The translations under genes and the position numbers were made by a program. This document shows positions 36,301-47,201 of a DNA stretch of 64,000 nt, piece after piece. Below the pieces are notes generated by a model. The model searched no databases, was not told the origin of the DNA, and worked only from the letters and a program-made list of their open reading frames with translations. This stretch comes from Aulostomus chinensis (taxonomy: Eukaryota; Chordata; Actinopteri; Syngnathiformes; Aulostomidae). The stretch is taken from NCBI GenBank assembly GCA_037954235.1, contig JBBMOA010000013.1:13159001-13223000 (forward strand), read 5' to 3'. The first letter of the stretch is position 1. Every line of letters begins with the position of its first letter.

Positions 36301-37311
36301 GTTTGCCCATATGCAAAAATGGTTCCTGAAACACAAAACATGATATCCCACTATCGGTACATGTAACAACAATTACAGATAACGTAATCAGAATGATCAT
36401 TAAAGACTCTAATATGACTATGATTGCATGTTTGTATTACATACAGCTCTAATGTGTGTATGAACGTATAACAATGATTGATGTATTTCTGCTAAGTTAA
36501 ATACAGTAAATAATTGAGCATTTTACCATTATATCCCTCTAATACTGAGTCAATAATAGGGCGGGCTGTGAGATTGTACACATCCAGCTGTTTGCTCTCT
36601 GGTCCAAACACAGTGTCAAAGGTGAAGGTCTTGGGAGGCTCCTGTGGAATCTCCAGCTTGTTGACTGTTATGGTTCCACGGATCTCGTCCACGTTGACGG
36701 CCTGTTTGTGCCCCATCGTCTTCTCCTTCTGATTGAGGGGGCGACATCTCACCACCACCTTCACATTATCACTGACCTCCGGCTTGTCAAGCTTATTGGT
36801 CTGTAAATAATAACGGCAAAGCGTGAATTCTGTGACATCATTGGTGATAGCATGATTGCAACACAAACCTTAACGTACACATTTTACATGATCAGTTTTA
36901 AATCACGCTGCAAACATGTTATGTGCAGCTAACATTTGGAGGACGAGTGTTTGTTGATACATTTTAAGAGGCTAGGTGAGCTTTCAGCAGCGTTACCTGG
37001 TTTGCTGGGTTGCTAGGCAGGCATAAAGATGCTAATTGACGAAGATGCTAAATAGCTAGCAACACAGACGAAAGACAGCGTAAATTTATATATCCTGTGC
37101 GAATCCCCCAGTTCGTCATAACTATTTTGGGATGACTATTAAAATCCAACACACAATGACTGATTTTCTCAGTACTGAAGGTAAATGGCGACTGCCGAGC
37201 TAACGAGGCTAACCGGTTAGCATCACATCAGTGAGATCCGAGGAAGGGAGGAACCCCTTTTACACCAGAACAAAACAAATACTGCAAACAGACATAATGA
37301 CTTACCGGCAT
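25055..37311 (-). CDS. kif3a: kinesin-II motor subunit KIF3A, 17 constitutive exons, complete
   Basis: Plus-end microtubule motor that pairs with KIF3B or KIF3C and KAP3 and drives anterograde intraflagellar transport. Exons from the start: 37306-37311 (only ATG CCG), 36527-36800, 36181-36325, 34798-34882, 34507-34612, 34134-34273, 33786-33983, 33248-33422, 33063-33161, 30130-30286, 29857-30037, 29355-29465, 29029-29154, 26606-26659, 26429-26497, 26202-26332, 25055-25103. Sum 2106 nt, 701 aa (human 699 from memory). The motor domain spans about residues 10-345, with VVVRCRPLN, the P-loop GQTGTGKT, switch I SSRSHA and switch II DLAGSE. An acidic/basic neck ([16 protein letters not shown]), a long coiled coil, and a basic tail ending [15 protein letters not shown] follow. 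A likely 27-codon cassette exon lies at 32397-32477. Near identity with human throughout makes the call certain. Confidence 0.97.
26069..26132 (+). mobile_element. 3' fragment of the fish SINE in kif3a intron
   Basis: ACCCTTAACAGGATAAGCGG followed by TAGAAAATGGATGG and degenerate GGAT units is the tail of the same SINE family, truncated at its 5' side. It lies about 70 bases below the donor of exon 26202-26332. Confidence 0.7.
26951..28790 (+). mobile_element. decayed L2/CR1-type LINE in kif3a intron
   Basis: Three separated blocks read as reverse transcriptase in the plus sense. 26951-27125 gives [18 protein letters not shown] and [12 protein letters not shown]. 27800-28045 gives [10 protein letters not shown] followed by the [10 protein letters not shown] catalytic box region. 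28600-28720 gives [19 protein letters not shown]. The 3' end near 28735-28790 (GGTGACCTTGAGTGCCCAGA, then GGCGCTTTAAATAAAATG and ATT units) is the usual end of this clade. The frame is broken by insertions (27190-27790 and 28052-28592) and stops, so it is dead. It is antisense to kif3a. Confidence 0.75.
28052..28592. mobile_element. probable nonautonomous DNA element nested in the LINE
   Basis: The left edge (AATGCGTGTCAACGCGGG then TTTTTG) is repeated inverted at the right edge (CAAAAACCC then ATGCTGACCCGCGTTT), about 540 bases apart, with LINE sequence resuming outside. The right end GCGTGAAAGGGGCTT matches the termini of the element at 31513-32346. No transposase is visible. The left terminus is eroded, so target duplications were not resolved. 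Confidence 0.5.
29007..29028. repeat. (AC)n microsatellite forming the donor of a kif3a exon
   Basis: Eleven AC units directly abut exon 29029-29154. On the transcript strand the exon ends CAG and the intron starts GTGTGTGT, so the splice donor lies inside the repeat. Confidence 0.9.
29583..29625. repeat. (CA)n microsatellite in kif3a intron
   Basis: About 21 CA units preceded by two C runs, 118 bases upstream (transcript sense) of exon 29355-29465. Confidence 0.9.
30291..30346. repeat. (AG)n microsatellite serving as polypyrimidine tract of a kif3a exon
   Basis: On the transcript strand this is an uninterrupted CT run of about 45 bases ending TGTCTCTCAAG at the acceptor of exon 30130-30286. 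The repeat therefore supplies the whole pyrimidine tract. Confidence 0.9.
31513..32346. mobile_element. probable nonautonomous DNA element with terminal inverted repeats
   Basis: AAGCCCCTTTCACACATG at about 31514-31531 is repeated inverted as CATGCGTGAAAAGGGCTT at about 32328-32345 (16 of 18 matching). The interval has no coding potential. The termini resemble the right end of the element at 28052-28592, which suggests one MITE family in this intron region. It ends about 50 bases from the kif3a cassette exon. Confidence 0.45.
32397..32477 (-). CDS. kif3a: candidate kif3a cassette exon of 27 codons
   Basis: An acceptor with a strong pyrimidine tract (CTGCTTTCCTTCCAG) and a strong donor (GTA then GTGAGT) bound 81 nt. 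The stretch starts and ends in the same phase as the flanking junction (exons 33063-33161 and 30130-30286), so it can be included or skipped without changing frame. It encodes a Ser/Thr/Pro-rich peptide ([20 protein letters not shown]...). Mammalian KIF3A isoforms, from memory, carry a serine-rich insert of about this size at this very position between the acidic neck and KKKVS. Inclusion in transcripts is inferred. Confidence 0.6.
35283..36000. mobile_element. teleost dispersed repeat in kif3a intron
   Basis: Opens TAGTATCTTTCATACATGAA then GCTCAAAGTGCTTTACAC. It continues with text typical of a common fish repeat (CAGAGAACCTGAGGGAGCG, GAAACCAATGCAGAGATGC, AAGACTCCGGCCGCTGCATC). It shares its opening with the element at 19856. 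Class unknown. It accounts for much of the 1.3-kb intron between exons 34798-34882 and 36181-36325. Confidence 0.5.
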
Positions 37312-37469
37312 AGTAAGACAGTAGAAATATAGGTATAGTATCTGTGATAAGTAAAGGTTTGTGCAGCTTTGGTCATAAGAGTCTGTATTATCCAAAGAAT
37401 TTAAATGCCAGCACAGTACCCATTACAGTGCCAATCCACATCCGACAGCCTGACAGTGCTTGCTCCTAG

Positions 37470-37480
37470 TGCGCATGCGT
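37470..37480. promoter_or_regulatory. kif3a: NRF1-type motif in kif3a promoter
   Basis: TGCGCATGCGT is a near-palindromic NRF1 consensus, about 160 bases upstream of the kif3a ATG. No TATA box is seen. Together these suggest a TATA-less promoter with a start near 37380-37420. Confidence 0.5.
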
Positions 37481-37704
37481 CGTAAGGGTCTTCTTCGTTA
37501 AGTGAATTTCCTGTATTTATTGGGGATACACTCGAACCGAGATACAACTTCAACAGCCCCGCAATGTATTCTACAACCAGCGGGATGATAATCCTTCTTT
37601 TTTTCTTTACAAAAAGGATGACTTACGATCATGATAAAGAGTAATTTAAAGCGTAATTTACAATGCTATTGAAACAGAAGTTACTTGAATATACATTTTG
37701 TTCA

Positions 37705-38030
37705 TATGGTGGTGCAGTGGTTAGCACTGTCGCCTCAGAGCAAGAAGGTTCTGGATTCGAGCCCTGGCTCCACCACGGATCTTTCTGTATGGAGTCTGCA
37801 TGTTCTCCCTGTACCTGCGTGGGTTCTCTCCTGGTATTCTGGCTTCCTCCCACAATCCAGAGACATCAAGAGGGCACTTGGCCGATTGGATACAACTGAC
37901 CGTAGACATGCTGTGAGTGTGCTTGGTTGTCTGTCTATATGTGTTGGCCCTGGCCCGAAGCCTGCTGGGATAGGCACCAGCCCCCTCGTGACCCATAAAA
38001 GGATAAGTGGAAGAATATGGATAGATGAGC
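37705..38030 (+). mobile_element. tRNA-headed fish SINE, near full length
   Basis: The A box (TGGTGCAGTGGTTAGCA) and B box (GGATTCGAGCC) of the tRNA-like head are both visible, followed by the family body and an eroded ATGGATAG tail. It lies between kif3a and the unidentified ORF. It is not a functional tRNA gene. Confidence 0.8.
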
Positions 38031-38694
38031 TGTGGAGACACCATGGTTTTAATGAGTGCAGGTGTGAACATAAAGCTGTTCTAATGCTCTAAAGTATATT
38101 CCCAATATTTTAACAACCCTCATTCCTTTGGGATGCAAAAAACATTAACAGTGAAGAGTATAGGTTTCTACATTCATTGTAGTTTATACTGCAGTTTACT
38201 CAGTGCATTGTGATAAAAATACACAGAAAACAACTTCATGTTTGTATTAACTTGAGTCACTGTCAGAATGAGTGTCTCTATTAACTCTTCATTCCTCCCA
38301 TTCAGTCCTCTGATAAAAGACACTGAAACCCAAGTTTGGGGTTTGTGCTAACACTTTTTAAGTGTTTGTCTGCACTCAGCTGAGTTTCTCCACATTCCTG
38401 TGCAGATAGACCCAGTAGAGGTCTGTGAGATGGGCAACCCTTGGCTTATCTCAGAGATACATCGTCTCATTAGTGAGTATTAACGTGGACAGAATACTTG
38501 TTGCCAAGGTGCTCAGAACAATGGAAATGGCTCCTTTAATTGCCCTGAACATTGCTGCCACACCTGTTTGATGAGAAGCAGAGCTTTATCTAAATCCACA
38601 GGAGACTCTCTTGACCACTTCCAATCTGGTTTGGAGGAAAATTAAAAATTTATGGAAATCGAGGAAATCTGCTTACAGCCTAAGGAGGAAATAG

Positions 38695-39465
38695 AAACTA
38701 AGGTTTTCAAATAGAAACAAGGGCATAAAGCCACATGTGCACAAGTCCCTTGGCAAGTTGTCAAATAAGATTTTTCAGAGTCAGAAGCCTGAGGCAGGCA
38801 GAGAGAAAGCTGAAGGAGACCAGACCAGTTTAGTCTTTCACAAAATGAAAAGTGGTCACACATTCACACCCCCCCTCGACATAGCAGATGGTTGTCTCCA
38901 GTCTTTGTCCGTTGCTGCTGACACCAACTCAGTTAGCCCTTATTTGTCAGCTACGCCTGCCAAATCCCAACTTACTCTAGTTCTGCCATTGGCCATCCCA
39001 GCCAACCTCCAGACCGAGATTCTCTTGTCATCATCCTTCCCTGTCCATGGCCAGTGGGAAGATCACCAGCTATCGAGCTCCATCTCTGACGCACGTCACA
39101 TGTTTTCCAGCCCTCCTCTGCCTTTGTCAATAAGCCAGCAGCCCTTTAAGATGATTTGTGTGGCGCCCTGCACCGAGCCATTATCAGTCCTCAAGTGTCT
39201 GCAACTTAACCTGATTTCCGACTTGAAGAACTGCTCCTCCTGTTTTTTAATTCAATGTCCTCGCATCCTTTATAATGACCACATTTTAGACACTCTTCTC
39301 AGAAATATCTATGTCGTCAGTGGCACATTGTGGTACAAAAACGCTCAAATATGTATTCCTGATAATTCCGACATCATAAATGCAATAGGGGCTTTAATGA
39401 CAGTAAAAGAGAGAGATTTTGGCCCTCTGACTCTGTGGGATACAGTCTTAGATGTGGCGAAATGA
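38695..39465 (+). CDS. unidentified open reading frame, hypothetical protein
   Basis: The frame is open from just after a TAG at 38692 to TGA at 39463-39465 (257 codons including the stop). The first ATG is at 38845, giving 206 residues. I do not recognise the protein. The N-terminal half is Ser/Pro/Leu-rich (SISQQPFK, SSSFPVHGQW). The C-terminal half looks like a folded segment with clustered cysteines (LKNCSSCFLIQCPRIL) and a hydrophobic/charged end (LWDTVLDVAK). Codon choice looks ordinary. An acceptor-like CTTACAG lies at 38673-38679, but the sequence after it hits a stop in this frame. It could be a single-exon gene, an exon of an unseen gene, a retrocopy, or chance. The length is unusual for a chance frame here. 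Confidence 0.35.
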   Translation, partial: KLRFSNRNKGIKPHVHKSLGKLSNKIFQSQKPEAGREKAEGDQTSLVFHKMKSGHTFTPPLDIADGCLQSLSVAADTNSVSPYLSATPAKSQLTLVLPLAIPANLQTEILLSSSFPVHGQWEDHQLSSSISDARHMFSSPPLPLSISQQPFKMICVAPCTEPLSVLKCLQLNLISDLKNCSSCFLIQCPRILYNDHILDTLLRNIYVVSGTLWYKNAQICIPDNSDIINAIGALMTVKERDFGPLTLWDTVLDVAK

Positions 39466-40560
39466 CATTTGGGTCCACGGGGGGACGATAATGCTTCAAA
39501 GACCAAACCTGATTTTATTTAGAGTGTTTCTTTGTTTCTACACCTGTGCCTTGATATGTGTGACAGCAATCTTATAAAGTCCAGTTTTGACATTCAGGCC
39601 CTCTTTGAGCCAGAGCCTCAAGGTTGAGAAATCACGTAATAACCACTTTATATGCTTCAGGCGTTGATGCCATGCTTTAGTGGTGCATATTTGCCAAGAA
39701 CAAGTCTTATTTACATTACAGTAAAGCAGGTTGCTAAAAGGTTCTTGTGTCAATCAAGTGAAACATCAACAAAAATATTTAATTTTGCCCTGGCTACACA
39801 TCTAGAGGTCAAGAAGACATTTTTTCCATGCTGCATTACACTTTTGTGATTCCAGAAGTCAGAAATCGACAGCTACCTATATTTAGCTTGAAACCACTGA
39901 TGACTGACAAAATAAAAACAGCATAACTATCCAAATACATCCGTTTACAAACTCTTAAATTTGAGTTCTTGTTTAATCCAAATCTTTTGACATCCAGCTG
40001 TATCCTCAGTCGTCTACAAACATTTTAATTTGAGACAAAACCAAATTAAAACACTTCCAGTTTGGTGCTTTGTGCCTAGCACAAAGGAACGCGAATGTGT
40101 CGGCTCCATTGAAGTCAAGCTACATGCTCGTTCATGGAGTCACTGAACCAAAACTGTTATATTTAGTTCGTTTTTTGCTCAAATTAAATTTACTCGTAGA
40201 TTATTGAGCATACAACTGGATAAAGATGTAGATTATCTGGGTTGATGCGTTTGACAGTTTTTAAACAGTTAGTGCGAAGTCGCCATTAGCTTCATACTCA
40301 ATATACGTGGCTGACTCTTTCTACTTTCTGATTCAGACAGAAGTGATGCAGAGAGGGTTAAAAAACTGTGAGATCAAGACACATATTTGTGAGTACTTGA
40401 GGGGTAAAATACACTATTTGGGTAAAGTAGTCCTTTATCTTGCTTATATTTTAGAATTCTGTACACTTGCATCCAATGAATGAATTGGTGCAGCCTTTAC
40501 GCCAGTTTAATAGATTGTTTCCCCCCCAATTTGAAAACTAAAGAGAGACAACAAAATATT
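39466..40560. other. spacer between the ORF and sh3rf2 3' end
   Basis: A/T-rich sequence without recognisable exon, domain or repeat. Confidence 0.4.
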
Positions 40561-40578
40561 AATTTTCTCCAAGTATAG

Positions 40579-40584
40579 TTTATT
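40579..40584 (-). terminator. sh3rf2: candidate sh3rf2 polyadenylation signal
   Basis: AATAAA on the minus strand about 370 bases after the stop codon at 40957-40959. It would give a 3'UTR of roughly 400 bases. Confidence 0.4.
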
Positions 40585-40956
40585 TCCAGTTATTACAGTT
40601 ATTTTACCTCAGAATGGCTCTAAATGTAGTTTTCTTTGCGGGCTTTGACAAAGGCACTCACCGATGCATGTAACATGGGTATTAACAGGGAAAAGCCATT
40701 TAGTGGGTTTTTGTGCAAAATGTTAAAAATCGTACATGTGTTACATACATGCACATTTACATTGAAGGACACAAAAAATATCTCTGGGAATTTAATCACA
40801 CTGATATGTTCTCAGGACAAAAATAAACTCCACTTTCATTGGATTGTCATTTGGCAGTAATAACCTTTGGACCATAACACGCATCATGTTGTTCAGAAGG
40901 CTCGGGCTTTGAACACAGGGAATATCAAAATATACTACTCCAATATCACTGCGCAA

Positions 40957-43900
40957 TCAGCTGAGTCTCTCCAGAGCTTGAAGAACACAACTGTGAAACA
41001 AGCCTGTCTGACCGCTGCTCTCCTGAGTAACCAGAACCCGCCCGTCAGGTCGAGGTCTGTGGACGAGGACGAGCTCTCCTTGAAGCAGACTGAGTTCAGA
41101 GTCCGTCTGGGCTAAATGTGTTGCGGTAACTCTGTGTCTGAGAGGGAGGGGGGAAAAAAAGCACAAAAAAATAATCATGAGCCCATAAACAGTGTCAGCT
41201 CATTAATCAGTGCTGTCTAGGTTAGAGAACACAAATCCAACATACCTGCTGGGGCTGAACTGAGCTGACACGGCTGAAAGGGACGGCTGTGATGATATTA
41301 GCTTTTGAGGGTTAGAATTTAGATTTGACAGGGTTGTTTCAAGGCCTTTCCTGAGCATAGGCGTTTTTCCTTCTTTGAGAATAATTCCAGGTCCGTCTCT
41401 TCCAAGGGTGAGAGATGGGGCCCACACTTCTAGTGGAGGGGGTCCAGGGTTGCTGTTGGAAGGAACCTGATTTCCTGAGGACCAGGAGGAAGTCCTAAGT
41501 CTTGGAGTGGGGGAGTCTTCCTCAGTAAGGAATCGCACTGACTTCGCAGGCTAGAGAACACACAGTAATTTGAGCTGAATTATGTAACCTCCAACAAAAA
41601 CAATTCAAGACATCAAGAGTATTAAATTACCTTGTCTGTATTGTTCTTGTGTGCATCAGGTCGGACTAGAATTGAGTGAGGGCCACTGGAATGGTGTCTG
41701 TCTTGCTGCAGGGCTGCCTCGTGGTAGGTGGTGAAGTTCCTGTCTTTCAGGGCAGCAGCAGCAGAGAGCGCTGCTGGCTCAGTCATCCAGCCCAGCGGTC
41801 TGGCAGTTTTGGACAGAACGCTACTGTTTTTCTTCCGCTGCAGGGCAGGGGAATAGCCGGATGCTTGAACTTGTGCAAAGTGCTGCGAGTTGGACGGGAC
41901 ATTCAAATTGGAGGAATGGCTGAACGGGTTTGATCCTGAAAGAACATTTATAAATTAGGTGAATTAAAAAAAAATCCTGAAATCATCAATGTAAGTAGAG
42001 GAGGAGGGATTTCACTCACTGTGTGGGTTAAAGATGCGCCTAACTGTCTCCCAACCTTGCGATGTCCCGTAGAAGGATGATTTTCCAGTGCCAGAGGATG
42101 ACATTGCGTGCTGTGCTCCATTTGGCATAGATGGGACCTGTCCTGTCGAGTATATCGTTCCATCAGTGCTTACCCTATCAAAAGCAAGGACCACAGCAGG
42201 ATTCTTGGCAGCTGTTGGCTTCTTTCCACCAACTGTGCTGTGCTGTGAGGACGTATGAGCTGCTTTGGTCTCCAGGACTCTGGCTGATGTTCTGCATTGA
42301 GGCAGTTAGATAATTAGTATAAGCTAAAGTACTTACATCATGTTATACTGCAGTTTTCTGAAGCCAGATGCATAAATTTCTGTGCAGCTTTCTATTTCTG
42401 AGTCATGAGTCACTGGAATAAACACATGATGGCATGTCTTCCTGTCCACACTAATTTACTGTCCAAATTTCATACAGTACAGTCAGGGATCATATGCTTT
42501 TCACCTGAGGACAGGAGTGATGTAGTTGCCAGGCAGAATGCCCACTTTGCCCGTTCTAAGAGACAACCCACGCAGCCAGCCTTCTTTGAATTTTCCGTAC
42601 ACTCCCACCATCTCTCCTTTCCTCAGCTCCAACTCCTCTGGACGTCGTGGTTTATAGGAGTACAGGACGGCGCACCTAAGGAGGCACACAGGAGGTTTAC
42701 TATATTCGCATGTTACGCCTGTGACATTATTCTTTTTTTTCTTTTTTTTTTTTAAACACAGACTCACACACTGATTGAGAGCTGCTGCGTGGAAGAGTTC
42801 TTGCTGTCTGTAGAGGAAGATGACATCTGGGGGTTCAACAGAGCCATAGAGATGTTGGGTGGGTTCTCTGGGTTACTCATCTTCTTCACACTCTGTAATG
42901 AGATTGATCCCAAATCTCTCAGAACAAAATTTCGACTGTGATGGTGAAACTGGGGGATACAGAGCAGTACAGAGTTTAAGTAATTACAAAACTTGGCGGT
43001 GTCTCAAATACTACCTTTACATGATTGGAGGCTATTTACACTGAAGCTGTAAAGATAAGGTGACTGAGAAAGCTATGGCGTATGATTCACAGCATTTTTC
43101 AGCGAGTAACACCCTGGTGACGTCTTTGCTTTGTTCCTCGGCTCACTTCGTGTGTTTTTATAACTTTAATTTACATCCCTTCTCTATTTTACATCAAACT
43201 ATTTGAGATGCATAGCTCTAGGTCGATTAATACAGAAATGCAAATGCATATATTGTGGAGACTCTCATTAAAGCTGAGAGCTGAGAAAATCACCCAGGCT
43301 TTCAAGCAGTGAGTCAGGCCTGACGCCGCCAGCGTCTAGCAGGCAGGGAGGGACGCTCAGGTGTGTCTTCAAACCGTTTAAGGCCACAGAGTGAAACTTC
43401 ATAATTACCTAATTACTTAAACGCCTTTCCACTCTAAACTAACATGTGACATTATCTTTTTGTTACCATTACAATAAGTTTCCCAGTGGTTATTATGTCC
43501 GCAGTGAGATATATATTTTTTATGACACCATTAGTCAACTAGTGCTTAAAGCCAGTGAGTTAATGCTTTCCTGCGTACAGTACATGCCTGGGTTCTACAG
43601 TTCCTCCGCCATTAAGCTGCCACGCATTCACACTGTACCTCAGACAAACACAAAGCAAGTCATAATTGCTTTTTTGCTACAAGCATCATCTCCCCTGTCA
43701 AAAGCAGTGCTGTGAGGCAGAATTAAAGGGAGATAAAGTTAGGATGTCCTGAAGACAAACAAGCCTTCCCTCCAATAGGAAAGCACATGGATGTGAATCG
43801 CTGCCATCTATAGTTCCTTTGTCCATGACTCTTCTTCTGACATTCATAGCAGGAAAAGCAAGAGTAGTTAGAGCTTCCTGTCTTTGCTGTTATTCCTTTG

Positions 43901-46900
43901 TAACACCTTTACTGTAAAGAAAAGGGAAAAGGAAAGAAACCTCAGACAGGAAAAGGGCAATTACTTGTCATCTATGAACAGCATAGCGGTTCTATCTTCC
44001 TGTAAGTAATGCAGCAAAAAAGAAGCCTTTTTTTATTTTATTTTTTTTACGTATTAAATGATTTAGTCCTTTTCATTACTCGGTGTCCTTTTTCTATTCT
44101 TGGTTTGTGTTCCATCAGATACAAAGAGCCTTTCTGAGTCAAGCTGTAGTCACGCAACGGCCAGGTGCAGTGACCCAGTGGTGGCAGCGGCTATATTTAA
44201 ATAGAGGTTATCTATAGTGGGCAAGCAGCAAATAAATGTCTTAATATACAGGCATAAACTATAACTCCTAATGTCATATATTACCAAAATAATCCACATA
44301 AAGTGTACGATTAAAGTAAGACCGTTTTGTACAGAGGTTAGAAGGAGTTTAATGTTTAGTATATGAATAAATCACTATTTCAGGGGTACTTGGACAGTGC
44401 AGGACTCTGCAAAGGTCAATGTTTTTTTAAAAAAATCTAAATTAAATGGATCCACCCTCATAATGAATGGATTCTTCCTTGGCCCACACTACACTCCTCC
44501 ACTAAGTTTGTCGAAAATGCGAAGAGATTTTTTTAAAAAACCACGCTGACAGACACTATTGACAACGCTGGTAAAGTTGATAATCGTATGAATTATTATA
44601 CCTCTTAAAAACTCATCTCATCTCATTAAAAACAGTTAATTGCATGTTTTTATGCAAACTTGATTAAAAACTTATACAGTATAATACGGAAGCCCTGCAA
44701 TGAATCATCCCCTGGTGAGGGTCCTGATGTTCAGTCTTTATCAGATGTTTAGGTGTTGTTAACTTTTTGTAAATAGCGTTTATTTAAATCAGGGGGGAAA
44801 AGACTTCAGAATACAAAAGTATAAATTAAAAATGTAGTTTGCAATTAAAATAGTAATTGCAGAAAAAATAAATAAATAAAACTTATGCAGTGAGTTGAAC
44901 AATAAGCCCTTCGCATTTGTTGATGTAAAATTTTGAATGAAAAAAATAACACAAAAGCGAAAAAGAAGAAAACAATTCTGTGGACACTCTGGAATATCGT
45001 CGCTGTGTGCCGAACACAAAATGGTATTGTCAAGAAAAGTCACTGTAATTGTTCTGACTAACTCCAGATCGGAGTCGTAGAACTCCTGAGAATTATGTGA
45101 TAACTGAACTCCACAGGACCTGTGCTGGAATTCTATTAGTCACAATTAATACTGTAAAGCTTATGATGTGAAGCTCCCTGACAGCCTAATTAAAGCTGAC
45201 TAATCAATGAAGAAACCTGCTCCTGCTGTTGAGATATTCCTACTATCCATCTTTCCTTTCTTCACTTCATCATGCGAAACTGAGTTTGAAATATGAAAAA
45301 AAAAACAAAAAAGGGACCACATGTTCAACATGAGTACTGAGGTGTAACGTCCCGATTCGGAATATACAATCGTATGGCCTTCCACACAGACACTCACAGC
45401 ACGGCAACATTAAAATAAGAGTTAGTAACGTGTTAGTACAGTGTTGCCAATAAATTCCATATCATTTCAAGCTTTTCAGGGGAAATTATCGTAACTATAC
45501 AGTCTCTTAACTTAAATTCAATTAGAATAATTGCAAAAAACATGAACTTTACCACATAAGCTCGAATATTTGAGTATTTGTGAAGCAAACTTCCATGACT
45601 TTTCCATAATTTTGATGGCTTCCTATTCAAAAACTTTTTCAGGCTTGGTTGGAACTTGCCATTTTCAAATTCTATGGCTTTTTCAGGTTTCTCAGGACTG
45701 TAAGAACTCTTAATGAAAAATCAATTAGAAGCGGTCTTGTAAATATCATCTGATGTGTTGGACTTGTGATCTGACTTGTATTTTTGTTACTTTTGGATAT
45801 TCCTCACAGGATACTGGACATTGCTTGGAGAGTTACTTCCCTCTGGCTTCAAAAGCCTGCTTTTGTCAAGTATCTCGGCTGCACTGACAATGATAAAACC
45901 GCTCTGCAACAAAGCTGAGAGGAGGAGAGACCTGAATTGCACCTGCGAGGGGGCGTCTAAGCCTTAAAAGGTTTGAATGGAGTTTGTTAAATAGTCAGAT
46001 TCAGAGGCTTCGATGTTACACAAATAAAGTTTTTGTTGATGTACCGGTGAATTGAACTCCTTGTTGTGTTTGAAGGTGTTTTTGCTCTCGGCTCTGTTCT
46101 ATCCTGAATCCTCATCTTACATAACCGTGACAATATTCACACCACTAATATGAATTGTTTCATCCACAGTCAGTGGAAAGCTGCACCTCTCACTGAGCCA
46201 GAGGTGACAGCTGATGGGGTGCAGCGCTAAGAATAGCCAACATGCTGCTCCGGTCAGTAGAGAGCTCAGCATCAGCATGGGGAGGGACCGAAACCTCCAC
46301 CCCCCACCCCTCCATGCTCCTTCTTTAAGAAGGGAAGAGTGAGGCTCTCCTGCTATTACTGGCCCACTGATGTGCGAGGGAGTGTTACCTGCTTAGTGAA
46401 GAGGAAGGAGTTTGAAGGCAGGGGAGAGAGGGGTCTGTTATGTAACACATTTCACTTGTGAGTCATCATCATCAGCATGAGAGAGATAAGCAGACACACA
46501 GGGACTCTCCAAGCCTCCCACTCTTCTTTTTCCTTCTCTTCCTACTTCTTCTGATTTACATTTTCTAGCAGCTCACAAATCTTGTTTTCATTTTCTTCTC
46601 CCCACTCGACTCCGTTCTTTTCAAGTATTCCCTCTCACCCTTTCTCCTTCCTGTATTACTGCTCCATTTCGTTAGCCTCATAGCGTGATTGCCTAAGTCA
46701 CATTTTAAGGTTTTCAAAAAATCAAACAAATTTATAGGTTAGTTAGTTAGGTGAGTTAGGAGGATATGGCCAAAGTATGACAGGCAATTATGCTATGAGG
46801 CTAATGATTTTCTGAATTTTATGATCTCACTCTCAAGTTTCCAGTATACTCCAACTCCCTTCTTCTCCTCTGCCAATTCTGCATTTTGTTTTGAAATTTT

Positions 46901-47138
46901 TATCTCAAGGGGGCGGGGCGCTCTGCTGAAATGGCTATTAAAACCGTGCAGAGACTTTTATGTTGCTGGCTAGGATCGAAGCAATCCTCATTATGCTGTC
47001 ACATTCTTTCATATGGAAATTCACAGAAAGGACAAATATAAGATAACTGCTGCGATACGTATCCTTTAAAAGTTTTATGCTGAGCAGATCTGAACATGAA
47101 AAGTTTTGTTACTTGGTTTCTGTCAACTATTTCATATG

Positions 47139-47201
<63 letters not shown>

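Noticed and set aside
36990..37030. Possible RFX X-box for ciliary regulation of kif3a
   Set aside because: Only half-sites (GTTGCTAGGCAG) inside intron 1; not a convincing paired motif.
37705..37760. tRNA gene-like A and B boxes
   Set aside because: They belong to the head of a SINE; no intact acceptor stem or anticodon arm can be traced.
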